Assembly (NCBI GenBank): GCA_035290085.1
Contig: DATDVK010000042.1
Location: 1-23,921, forward strand
Source: GWB1-54-5 sp035290085
GTDB taxonomy: Bacteria; Patescibacteriota; Gracilibacteria; Peribacterales; Peribacteraceae
Direction: 5' to 3'
DNA length: 23,921 bases
The first letter of the stretch is position 1; each line of letters opens with the position of its first letter. A program made the position numbers and the translations under genes. The notes beneath the pieces were generated by a model that saw nothing but the letters and a program-made list of their open reading frames with translations, ran no database searches and was not told the origin of the DNA. Below, piece by piece: positions 6,150 to 13,493 of the stretch.

Positions 6150-7826
6150 CTACTCAGCGCTCCGTGTGAGCTCTTCTATTTTCTCGGAAAGTTGTGTGAG
6201 GCTCGGATCTCTTTTCAGCGCTTTTTCGTACGATTCTTTCGCACTGGCACGTTCATCCAATTGTTCGTATGTGAGCCCCATATTGATGAAAGGCACAGGA
6301 GATACGGCATCGAGGAGGGAGGCAAGACGGTAAGCTTCGAGGGCTTTCTCATGCATCCCCAGCTTTGTATACGCGACACCAATGTTCAGTTGCGCGCCTG
6401 CGTGCAACGGATTGATCTCGAGAGTGTTCTCAAACGCATCTATGGCTTTGTTCAGGCCTCCGCTGTCCATGTATGCCTGCCCGAGATTCCCGTAGGCAGA
6501 AGCTGTGGGGCGGAGAGCAATAGACTTCTTGTAGGACTCAATAGCGCTGGGAAGCAGGCCCCTCTCATAGAAGTACACTCCAATATTGTTGTGAGCAGCC
6601 TGCGCATCAGGATAGTGACGGATGACGTTCTGGAAGAGTGTTCTGCTTGTGCGCCATACTGCAGCCTGGTTTGCTGCAATAAATGCGAAAACGATGATGA
6701 TAACCGAGAGAGAGCCAAGGAGAGGTTTTGTAGACCTCTGTGGAACGCGCTTCTCCAGAAGCATACCCAGTCCCAGGAGAATGCCGATCATCGGCACGTA
6801 CGCGTAGCGGTCTGCAGCAAAATACACATCTCCAAAATTCTCTCCTATCTGGAAACTCGCAAATGTTGGTGCGAGCATGATCAGGAACCAGGTAAGACCA
6901 AAGAGCACTTCGGGAGAAGATCTGCGGATATGCCATGCAGCGGAAAGAAGAAGGATGAGAAAGAGGAGAGGGAGGAAAAAGTCCGGCGAGAAGAATGCGA
7001 TGGCATCTGTGTAGGGATAGATGACGCTGAGATGCAATGGCAGGAACAGTTTGTAGAGGAGGAACATACTACTCTTTCCCGCCATCAGGAATTTCTCTGC
7101 AATGCTGGAAGACTGGAGGAGTGTGAGCTGCGTGTTGCCGAAGAGTCCTATGAACCCAAATGCCAAACTGAGCGCGAAGAAAGGAGCATAACCTGTCCAA
7201 TATGTCCGCTGTTCTCTGCTGTTCCTGTAGTAATCCAAGAGAATGAGAAGGAAAGGGAGAGCGAGAATGGACGGTTTGGACGCAAGCCCGGCAGCGAATG
7301 TGAGGATGCTTAAGTAGTAGATTTTCCTGCTCCTGCCTTCCTCGTATCGGAGGAAGAGAAAAATTGTCAGAAGGCAGAACAGCCCGGCAAGGAGGTCCTT
7401 GCGTGCACTCACCCAGGCGATGGCTTCTGTATTGAGCGGGTGAACGAGGAAGAGGAGAGCAAAGAGGAGAGAAATGCTCCTGCTCTTTACAAACTGGTGA
7501 AGTACGGCGAAAACAAGAAGAGAACTCCCAATGTGGAGAAGGAGGCTGTGGAGGTGGTAGAAGGAAGGGTGTAGCCCGCTTATTACGTAGTCAATCTGGA
7601 AGCTGAGAAAGAGGAGCGGTGTGTAGAGCACTTCCTCATAGGAGGTGAAAATGGCAAGAAGGTTCCGGAACGATATTTCCCAGATGAGAGGATTCTGTAG
7701 AACAAGTCTTGTGTCATCGTAGTCTACAAATCCGTTCTTGAGAGAAGCTCCATACGTCACGAAACCGACTGCAAGGAAGAGAGCAAGAATGAGCAGCTCC
7801 CTCTGGTGTCGTCTGAAGAAATGCAT
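6150..7826 (-). CDS. TMTC-like membrane protein: GT-C type integral membrane domain plus TPR repeats
   Basis: This 558-residue protein combines about ten membrane segments (residues 10-390) with three to four tetratricopeptide repeats (about 395-550). The first loop after segment one holds GFVDYDDTRLV, an acidic pair in the position of the catalytic Asp motif of GT-C glycosyltransferases. HPLNTEAIAWVSARKDLL and a later DRYAYVPMIGI resemble motifs of eukaryotic TMTC O-mannosyltransferases and their bacterial relatives. TPR units are recognisable from A..N.G......G....AI..Y..A..L.P patterns. The likely role is transfer of a lipid-linked sugar to an envelope protein or glycan, but donor and acceptor are unknown. 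It starts 6 bp after the stop of the CCA-adding enzyme gene, so the two probably share a transcript. The family is fairly sure and activity is inferred. Confidence 0.8.
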   Translation of the reverse strand: MHFFRRHQRELLILALFLAVGFVTYGASLKNGFVDYDDTRLVLQNPLIWEISFRNLLAIFTSYEEVLYTPLLFLSFQIDYVISGLHPSFYHLHSLLLHIGSSLLVFAVLHQFVKSRSISLLFALLFLVHPLNTEAIAWVSARKDLLAGLFCLLTIFLFLRYEEGRSRKIYYLSILTFAAGLASKPSILALPFLLILLDYYRNSREQRTYWTGYAPFFALSLAFGFIGLFGNTQLTLLQSSSIAEKFLMAGKSSMFLLYKLFLPLHLSVIYPYTDAIAFFSPDFFLPLLFLILLLSAAWHIRRSSPEVLFGLTWFLIMLAPTFASFQIGENFGDVYFAADRYAYVPMIGILLGLGMLLEKRVPQRSTKPLLGSLSVIIIVFAFIAANQAAVWRTSRTLFQNVIRHYPDAQAAHNNIGVYFYERGLLPSAIESYKKSIALRPTASAYGNLGQAYMDSGGLNKAIDAFENTLEINPLHAGAQLNIGVAYTKLGMHEKALEAYRLASLLDAVSPVPFINMGLTYEQLDERASAKESYEKALKRDPSLTQLSEKIEELTRSAE

Positions 7827-7832
7827 GTCCGC

Positions 7833-9185
7833 TTACGAGAATCGTTTTTTTAGGAGTGCCACTGCTTCAGCCTTGCTGGTGATCTCTTTCCTGATTTGTG
7901 CATCGTAGAGTGTTCTCATGATTTCCCCGACCTTCTCTCCCGGCGGCATGCCGAGGAGCTCCATGACCTGCTCACCGCTCAGAAGAGGTTTTGGCGGGAG
8001 AGGATGCGTATTCAGGAAGTTGTCGTAGTCCTTAATAATCCGGTTGTACAGGATGTACTCAGGAGGCACCGTACCGGCGATATCCAGCCAGAAGAGCTGG
8101 AGGAGGTCTGTGAACCAGGGGTGGAAGTACCAGTGGGATTTCCGCTCGTCGTCCATGTCAAAGAACGTACTCATCATCATGTGATGACGAATAGTCCAGT
8201 CCACTCTCTCTATGCGCTTTCTTGGGCACTGCAGCCTCTGCAGCACCTTCCGGGCGATGTCTGCGGACGTACTTGCATGGTGATCGAACCGGATCCGTTC
8301 CTTGAGAAGGAATGTTTCGGCTTTCCCAATGTCATGGAGAAGGGTGGCCCACCGGACATCCGGTCCATGGTCCTCGGTGAAAGAAGCGATCGCAAGCATA
8401 GTGTGGTCCCACACGTCTCCTTCCTTATGGAAATCCGCCGGCTGTGCAACACCCTTGCATTTATGCAGTTCAGGAATGAGATGTTCTATGACATCGGTTT
8501 CCCACATGTCCTCGAATGCCCGGTTTGGTCGTGGCCCAAGGAGCATTTTTTCCAGCTCCTCAAGCCTCCGGTTACTGGAGAGGACTTGAATGAGGCCTGC
8601 ATGCTTGTGGAGTGCCTGGTACGTATCTGGGTGATACTGGCCGTCAATACGGGCACGGAAACGGATAGCGCGGAGAAGACGCAACGCATCGTGCCGGATG
8701 CGTGTTCCGGGATCGCCAATGAAGCAGATGAGACGCTCCGTGAGATCGTGCTCTCCTCCGTACGGATCGAAAATCTCCCCGGAAATAGGGTGGAAGTACA
8801 CGCAATTGATCGTAATGTCGCGACGCTGTGCATCGGTTTTCCTGTCACAGAAGGCGATGGATGCAGGAAGACGGCCGTTACTCAGCTCGTGTTCCTGCCG
8901 GAAAGTTGTGAGTTCAAATGTCTGCCCTTTGTAAGAAATTACCACTGCTCCTAACGCCGCGGAGGTGCTGTCATTCTTCGGAAAGAGCTTCGTGATGTCC
9001 GCTGGAGTGGCGCTGGTTGCGATATCGATCTCCTTCGGAATTTCTCCCAGAAGCATATCCCGCACGCAGCCGCCGACCCACCAGACTTCAAATCCGGCAT
9101 CGAGCAGTATCTCCACTGCATGGTATGCCGCTCCTCCCAGTTTTGAGTGGAAAGTGCGGTCGATGATTTCCTGTGAGGGGGGCAC
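7833..9185 (-). CDS. cca: CCA-adding tRNA nucleotidyltransferase with HD domain
   Basis: This 450-residue class II nucleotidyltransferase adds or repairs the 3' CCA end of tRNAs. The head domain shows the GG-VRD-LLG motif (residues 38-46) and the metal-binding EID of EIDIAT (52-56). RRD (121-123) recognises the nucleotide, and RLLRAIRFR (169-177) follows. An HD phosphohydrolase-type domain follows, with H261, HD 284-285 and HH 302-303, as in many bacterial Cca proteins with phosphatase/phosphodiesterase activity. Poly(A) polymerase (PcnB) is the close alternative, but the HD domain and length favour Cca. The start is GTG at 9185, leaving only 20 bp before the divergent endonuclease IV-like gene. 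The three tRNA genes in the window already encode CCA, so a repair or quality-control role is likely. The TPR gene follows 6 bp later. Confidence 0.9.
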   Translation of the reverse strand: MPPSQEIIDRTFHSKLGGAAYHAVEILLDAGFEVWWVGGCVRDMLLGEIPKEIDIATSATPADITKLFPKNDSTSAALGAVVISYKGQTFELTTFRQEHELSNGRLPASIAFCDRKTDAQRRDITINCVYFHPISGEIFDPYGGEHDLTERLICFIGDPGTRIRHDALRLLRAIRFRARIDGQYHPDTYQALHKHAGLIQVLSSNRRLEELEKMLLGPRPNRAFEDMWETDVIEHLIPELHKCKGVAQPADFHKEGDVWDHTMLAIASFTEDHGPDVRWATLLHDIGKAETFLLKERIRFDHHASTSADIARKVLQRLQCPRKRIERVDWTIRHHMMMSTFFDMDDERKSHWYFHPWFTDLLQLFWLDIAGTVPPEYILYNRIIKDYDNFLNTHPLPPKPLLSGEQVMELLGMPPGEKVGEIMRTLYDAQIRKEITSKAEAVALLKKRFS

Positions 9186-9196
9186 GGGGTTACACT
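9168..9196 (+). promoter_or_regulatory. possible promoter of the endonuclease IV-like gene
   Basis: TACACT (9191-9196) lies 9 nt before the ATG at 9206. A poor -35 (TTCCTG, 9168-9173) sits at 17 bp, inside the start of divergent cca. The tight spacing suggests leaderless transcription. Confidence 0.35.
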
Positions 9197-9205
9197 ACCA
9201 CTACT

Positions 9206-10033
9206 ATGTTGCATTTTGCAGTGGCGGGAACACCTCTTTCCACTCCCGGAGCGGGGGGGACAGTGGAAGGACTGAAGCATGCAAAGAAGCTCGGCATCTC
9301 CGCCATGGAGCTTGAGTGGGTGCAGCAAGTACCGAAGAGTGCTGATCGGATGAAGGAAATTCGGGAGACCGCAGAGAAATTGGAGATGTATCTCACTGTC
9401 CATGCGCCGTACTACATCAATCTGAATACGCGGGAAAAGGCAAAGCTCGAGGCCAGCAAGAAGAGGATTGTAGATGCTCTCTGTATGGCAGAGCTCTGCG
9501 GGGCGCACTCCGTGTGCGTCCACCCTGCATTCTATCTTGGGATGGATCCCTCCGATGCGTACGAGAACGTCCGCAGAGCGACGGGAGAGATACTGAAGCA
9601 CAGGGAGAAGCATTTTCCGCACGTGAATCTGGCTTTTGAGACCATGGGCAAACCCACACAGTTCGGGACATTGGAAGAAGTGCTCAGACTCAGCAAAGAA
9701 TTCGATATCTACCCATGTATAGACCCAGCGCACATGCACGCGCGGACGAATGGAGGCTGGAACTCCGGGAAGGAGTGGAATGCGATGTTCGATCTGTACC
9801 AGAAGCACCTTGGCAAGAAGTCTCTCCAGACTATGCACATGCACTTCTCAGGCATTGAGTACACGCAGAAAGGCGAGAGGAAGCATCTCCCACTGAAAAA
9901 GAGTGACGCGAAGTGGAAAGATTTCTTAAGAGTCCTCAAAGAGAGGAAAGTAGGGGGAACAGTGGTGTGTGAATCCTCTCTTCTGGAGGGAGACACGCTC
10001 CTCATGCAGAAGGAATTTCTGGCACTGTGCTAA
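9206..10033 (+). CDS. endonuclease IV family TIM-barrel protein (AP endonuclease)
   Basis: This 275-residue protein belongs to the AP endonuclease 2/Nfo superfamily, which cleaves DNA at abasic sites using a three-metal centre. Candidate metal ligands fall in the expected order: H66 (VHAPYY), H106 (CVHPAFY), E145 (AFET), D173 and H176 (CIDPAH), H211/H213 (HMHFSG), H227 (RKHLP) and E256 (VCES). One usual ligand, the Asp of the D-x-H pair near residue 225, appears replaced by Arg or Lys, so the metal site may differ from classical Nfo. Length equals the family norm. I chose the ATG at 9206, not the in-frame start at 9173, because MLHFAVAGTP begins the barrel's first strand and the longer start would overlap cca. 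A sugar isomerase-like TIM barrel is a less likely alternative. The gene precedes the GAPDH gene. Confidence 0.82.
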   Translation: MLHFAVAGTPLSTPGAGGTVEGLKHAKKLGISAMELEWVQQVPKSADRMKEIRETAEKLEMYLTVHAPYYINLNTREKAKLEASKKRIVDALCMAELCGAHSVCVHPAFYLGMDPSDAYENVRRATGEILKHREKHFPHVNLAFETMGKPTQFGTLEEVLRLSKEFDIYPCIDPAHMHARTNGGWNSGKEWNAMFDLYQKHLGKKSLQTMHMHFSGIEYTQKGERKHLPLKKSDAKWKDFLRVLKERKVGGTVVCESSLLEGDTLLMQKEFLALC

Positions 10034-10143
10034 AGAGCAAAGGGGGTGACTATAGTCCTCTCTTCCCGAAGTGCAAGAATAAGATGGCTTCGTAGAGCCT
10101 TTCTAAGGTGTATCCTAAAAGGTGCTGCTCTTGCATGCAGAAT

Positions 10144-10152
10144 TGCTATAAT
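10144..10152 (+). promoter_or_regulatory. extended -10 promoter of the GAPDH gene
   Basis: TGC directly precedes TATAAT (10147-10152), an extended -10 element that can work without a good -35. The ATG lies 22 nt further. The 141-bp gap upstream otherwise shows nothing I can assign. Confidence 0.65.
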
Positions 10153-10174
10153 CAGCGCAACTTCCCCCGCTCAT

Positions 10175-11161
10175 ATGAATATTGCAATTAACGGCTTTGG
10201 CCGCATAGGAAGGCAAGCCCTTCGCATTATCCTCGAAAAGTACCCGAAGCTCCACGTGGTACTCATCAATGACCTGACCGATGATGCAACGCTCAAGCAC
10301 CTCTTCCAGTTCGATTCTACATACAGGACGTACGACAATCCCAAAGCATTCGATGGTATAGAGATGACCGCCGAGAAGGATCCAACCAAGCTCCCGCACA
10401 AGAAATTGAAGGTAGATGTTGTCCTGGAGTGCACTGGTGTGTTTCGGGGGAGAGAAGACGCTGCACTCCACCTGAAAGCAGGCGCAAAGAAGGTGATCAT
10501 TTCCGCTCCTGCGAAGGGCAATGTCGACGGGACGTTCTGTATGGGGGTGAACGAGAAAACGTACAACTCCAAGAAAATGGATATCCTCTCCAATGCTTCC
10601 TGCACCACAAACTGCCTTGCACCTATGGTAAAGGTGCTCCACGAGAATTTCACCATCCAGCAGGGGTTCATGACCACTATCCACAGCTACACCAATGATC
10701 AGCAGCTTCTCGACCTCCCGCACAAAGACCTCCGTCGTGCGAGAGCGGCTGCCATCAACATGGTTCCTACTTCTACGGGTGCTGCTACCGCCGTCGGGCT
10801 CGTACTCCCGGAACTCGCGGGGAAACTGGATGGCATGGCTATTCGTGTTCCTACTCCCACCGGGAGTATTACGGATCTTACCGTCGTCGTGACGAAGAAG
10901 ACGGACGCAGAGGCGGTGAATGCCGCGTTCAAGAAGGCAGCCAAAGGCCCGATGAAAGGCATTCTCGGGTATGAAGAGCGTGAACTGGTTCTCAGCGATT
11001 TTATCGGAGACAGCCGCAGCGCAATTATTGATGCGCAGTCAACAAAAGTGCATCAGGAGAAGGGCGTGACGATCGTGAAGGTGATCGCCTGGTACGATAA
11101 CGAATGGGGCTACAGCACCCGCTTGGTGGAACTTGCAGCTCTCGTTGGATCGAAACTGTAG
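10175..11161 (+). CDS. gap: glyceraldehyde-3-phosphate dehydrogenase, type I
   Basis: This 328-residue enzyme oxidises glyceraldehyde 3-phosphate to 1,3-bisphosphoglycerate in glycolysis. The dinucleotide-binding NGFGRIG (6-12) opens the Rossmann fold, and NDL at 32-34 is the signature of NAD-preferring forms. The catalytic motif ASCTTNCLAP places the nucleophile at C143, and the partner base is H170 in TTIHSYT. The C-terminal WYDNEWGY motif is present. It is full length and looks active. The in-frame ORF extends 43 residues further upstream, but that leader is arginine-rich, unlike the family, and contains the promoter, so the ATG at 10175 is used. No other glycolytic gene is adjacent. A strong terminator follows 23 bp after the stop. 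Confidence 0.97.
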   Translation: MNIAINGFGRIGRQALRIILEKYPKLHVVLINDLTDDATLKHLFQFDSTYRTYDNPKAFDGIEMTAEKDPTKLPHKKLKVDVVLECTGVFRGREDAALHLKAGAKKVIISAPAKGNVDGTFCMGVNEKTYNSKKMDILSNASCTTNCLAPMVKVLHENFTIQQGFMTTIHSYTNDQQLLDLPHKDLRRARAAAINMVPTSTGAATAVGLVLPELAGKLDGMAIRVPTPTGSITDLTVVVTKKTDAEAVNAAFKKAAKGPMKGILGYEERELVLSDFIGDSRSAIIDAQSTKVHQEKGVTIVKVIAWYDNEWGYSTRLVELAALVGSKL

Positions 11162-11184
11162 GCACGTGTATTCTTGTCTGCTAA

Positions 11185-11210
11185 AAAAGGGGCCCATTTG
11201 GGCCCCTTTT
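11185..11210. terminator. bidirectional intrinsic terminator between gap and dnaK
   Basis: An 11-bp perfect stem, AAAAGGGGCCC (11185-11195) and GGGCCCCTTTT (11200-11210), encloses the loop ATTT. A-rich and T-rich flanks give a U-run on either strand, so it can end both convergent transcripts. Confidence 0.92.
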
Positions 11211-11226
11211 CATTACATTCTTCGTT

Positions 11227-13137
11227 CTATTCTTTCCTCTTCTTTTTCTTCTCCTCCTTTTCATCCACCACTTCCGCGTCCACGACATTGTCCTTCCCCT
11301 TTTTCTCAGCTCCCCCTTTCTGCTCCGCTTTCTGCGCTTCTTCATAGATGATCTTTCCGATCTCCTGTGCTTCGGTTGCAAGCTCTTCCGTAGCCTTCTT
11401 GAGCTCTTCCGCGGATGTGTCTTCCTTCTTCAGCAGGTCTTTGACTGCGTTCATTTTCTCATTCACTTTCTTCTTCACGCTATCCGTGATCTTTGCATCG
11501 TATTCCCGCATTTGCTTTTCAAGGTTGAAAATGAGCGCATCGGTATTGTTCCGTGCATCCACTTTTCCCTTCTTCTTTCTGTCTTCCTCAGCATGCATCT
11601 CAGCGTCCTTCTTCATCTTCTCAATTTCCTCGTCAGAGAGGCCTGTAGAGCCCTGAATGGTGATGTGCTGCTCCTTCCCCGTTCCCTTATCTTTTGCCTT
11701 CACATTAAGAATGCCGTTCGTATCGATATCGAAGGAGACTTCGATCTGCGGGATCCCCCGCGGAGCAGTGACTATGCCGTCCAGGATAAATCGTCCGAGT
11801 GATTTGTTATCTGAAGCCATCTCGCGTTCTCCCTGCACTACATGCACTTCCACAGATGACTGGTTGTCCGCTGCCGTAGAAAAAATCTGGCTCTTGTTCG
11901 TCGGGATTTTCGTATTCCTTTCTATGAGTTTCGTTGCGACGCCGCCGAGTGTCTCAATGCCGAGTGAGAGCGGGGTGACATCGACGAGGACGATATCTCT
12001 GTCGATGTCTCCAGCCATGACTCCAGCCTGAATTGCCGCTCCAATTGCGACCACCTCATCAGGATTCACTCCCTTGTGAGGTTCTCTGCCGAAGAGTTCT
12101 TTCACTTTCGCCTGTACGGCAGGCATCCGTGTCATCCCTCCTACAAGTACGACTTCAGCGATGTCGCTCTTGGAAAGGCCGGCATCTTTGAGAGCCAATT
12201 CACAGGGTTTCACGGTCTTCTCGATGAGGTCGGCAACCAGAGTCTCGAGCTTCGCTCTGCTCAGCTTGAGGTTCAAATGCTTGGGACCGGTGTTATCTGC
12301 CGTGATGAATGGAAGATTGATATCTGTTTCATTCTGGGAACTGAGCTCTATTTTCGCTTTCTCTGCTGCTTCCTTCAGCCTCTGCAGGGCAATCCTGTCT
12401 TTGCTGAGGTCCACTCCCTGGTCTTTTTTGAACTCGCTTAAGATCCATTCGATGATGACCTGATCAAAGTCGTCTCCTCCGAGGTGAGTGTCTCCATTGG
12501 TCGAGAGGACCTCGAACACACCTTCTGCAAGTTCAAGAATGGAGACATCGAATGTTCCCCCACCAAGATCATACACGGCAATCTTGTGTTCATGACCTTT
12601 ATCCAGACCATACGCGAGTGATGCAGCTGTGGGCTCATTGATTATGCGCAGAACCTCCAGGCCGGCAATCTCACCGGCATTCTTCGTTGCCTGCCTCTGT
12701 GAGTCATCGAAGTATGCAGGAACGGTGATCACCGCCTTATCCACCGTGGTTCCAAGGTATGCTTCCGCATCCTTCTTCAGCTTCTGGAGAACCTTTGCGG
12801 AAATTTCCTGGGGCAGCATCTCTTTTCCCTGCACTACGATCACAGCGCGTCCTTCCTTTCCTTCTTTCACCGTAAATGGCATGTGCTCCGCTTCCTTCCT
12901 CACTTCACTGAAGCGGCGACCGACAAAGCGCTTCGAAGAGTAAATGGTATTCTCTGGATTTGTGACTGCCTGCCTTTTCGCAGCGATACCTGTGAGTATC
13001 TCGTCATTCTTAAATGCAACAACAGAGGGGGTGGTACGATTCCCTTCCGCGTTGGGAATAACCACCGGCTCACCGCCCTCTATAACGGCAACGCAGGAGT
13101 TCGTTGTTCCAAGATCAATGCCAATAACTTTAGACAT
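11227..13137 (-). CDS. dnaK: molecular chaperone DnaK (Hsp70)
   Basis: This 636-residue Hsp70 chaperone binds exposed hydrophobic peptides in an ATP-driven cycle with DnaJ and GrpE. The ATPase domain shows IGIDLGTTNS near the N-terminus, then VITVPAYFDDSQRQAT, INEPTAASLAYG, DLGGGTFDVS and VLVGGMTRMP. The DVTPLSLGIET linker region and the substrate-binding beta domain follow, and then a charged helical lid. The end keeps DNVVDAEV but finishes in a Lys/Glu-rich tail instead of the usual EEVKDKK-like end. Length is typical. grpE, dnaJ and hrcA are not in the window. A CIRCE operator overlaps the promoter, so HrcA repression is expected to make the gene heat inducible. Transcription should stop at the shared hairpin at 11185-11210. 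Confidence 0.98.
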   Translation of the reverse strand: MSKVIGIDLGTTNSCVAVIEGGEPVVIPNAEGNRTTPSVVAFKNDEILTGIAAKRQAVTNPENTIYSSKRFVGRRFSEVRKEAEHMPFTVKEGKEGRAVIVVQGKEMLPQEISAKVLQKLKKDAEAYLGTTVDKAVITVPAYFDDSQRQATKNAGEIAGLEVLRIINEPTAASLAYGLDKGHEHKIAVYDLGGGTFDVSILELAEGVFEVLSTNGDTHLGGDDFDQVIIEWILSEFKKDQGVDLSKDRIALQRLKEAAEKAKIELSSQNETDINLPFITADNTGPKHLNLKLSRAKLETLVADLIEKTVKPCELALKDAGLSKSDIAEVVLVGGMTRMPAVQAKVKELFGREPHKGVNPDEVVAIGAAIQAGVMAGDIDRDIVLVDVTPLSLGIETLGGVATKLIERNTKIPTNKSQIFSTAADNQSSVEVHVVQGEREMASDNKSLGRFILDGIVTAPRGIPQIEVSFDIDTNGILNVKAKDKGTGKEQHITIQGSTGLSDEEIEKMKKDAEMHAEEDRKKKGKVDARNNTDALIFNLEKQMREYDAKITDSVKKKVNEKMNAVKDLLKKEDTSAEELKKATEELATEAQEIGKIIYEEAQKAEQKGGAEKKGKDNVVDAEVVDEKEEKKKKRKE

Positions 13138-13156
13138 GCTGGTGTGGGAAAGAGTG

Positions 13157-13183
13157 TTAGCACTCTTGAGTGTAGAGTGCTAG
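13157..13183. promoter_or_regulatory. CIRCE operator (HrcA binding site)
   Basis: TTAGCACTC (13157-13165), a 9-nt spacer and GAGTGCTAG (13175-13183) match the CIRCE consensus except the last base of the right arm. It overlaps the dnaK -10 box, as expected for repression by HrcA. Confidence 0.95.
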
Positions 13184-13197
13184 CCTCTTTGCGTCAA
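13169..13197 (-). promoter_or_regulatory. sigma70-type promoter of dnaK
   Basis: On the minus strand TTGACG (13197-13192) is followed after 17 bp by TACACT (13174-13169). The -10 box is exactly within the CIRCE spacer, so bound HrcA would block RNA polymerase. The predicted start lies about 25 nt before the dnaK ATG, and one CIRCE arm would be in the mRNA leader. Confidence 0.85.
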
Positions 13198-13263
13198 CCA
13201 TCCCATGATCTTTTGTAAAAAGAGATGCCCGGCACTCCTCTACAGAAGGGAGTGTCTCTTTTT

Positions 13264-13395
13264 CTATTCCTTCTTCCTCCAAAATAGCCGGCCCTTCCTT
13301 TTCTTCTTGCTCTGCTTACGCTCGCTGCGAGACATCGCTCCCTGCATCACGTTATAGAATGCTGGTGTGAATCTATCGAGTCGGTCGTAATCCAT
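13264..13395 (-). CDS. small basic hypothetical protein (43 residues)
   Basis: This short open frame begins with an ATG at 13395 and ends with TAG at 13264-13266. The first 20 residues (start MDYDRLDRFTPAFYNVMQ) are mixed and aromatic; the last 23 are strongly basic (SERKQSKKKRKGRLFWRKK), which suggests nucleic acid or ribosome binding. It has a well-formed promoter of its own (13424-13452) and a purine run (AGAGAGA) just before the ATG. It fills most of the gap between dnaK and obg and is divergent from obg. I do not recognise the sequence, and coding status rests on promoter, start context and composition. Confidence 0.6.
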   Translation of the reverse strand: MDYDRLDRFTPAFYNVMQGAMSRSERKQSKKKRKGRLFWRKKE

Positions 13396-13423
13396 TCTCT
13401 CTGTGTTTGGAAGTAGTAAATAT

Positions 13424-13452
13424 ATTATACAATAATTCTATATTTATAGCAA
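13424..13452 (-). promoter_or_regulatory. promoter of the 43-residue gene in an AT-rich island
   Basis: On the minus strand TTGCTA (13452-13447) is followed after 17 bp by a perfect TATAAT (13429-13424), about 28 nt before the ATG. The surrounding 45 bp are markedly AT-rich compared with the rest of the window, and may also hold the promoter for divergent obg. Confidence 0.7.
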
Positions 13453-13493
13453 TATTCTGGTATCCCGGACACAAAACCGCGACACTGTGGCAT

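Noticed and set aside
6096..7313. Plus-strand open frame of 405 codons
   Set aside because: It is the antisense shadow of the TPR membrane protein gene; the translation is a low-quality mix rich in Cys, Glu and Arg, whereas the minus strand encodes recognisable motifs.
7896..8954. Plus-strand open frame of 352 codons
   Set aside because: It lies fully opposite the cca gene, which carries all expected motifs.
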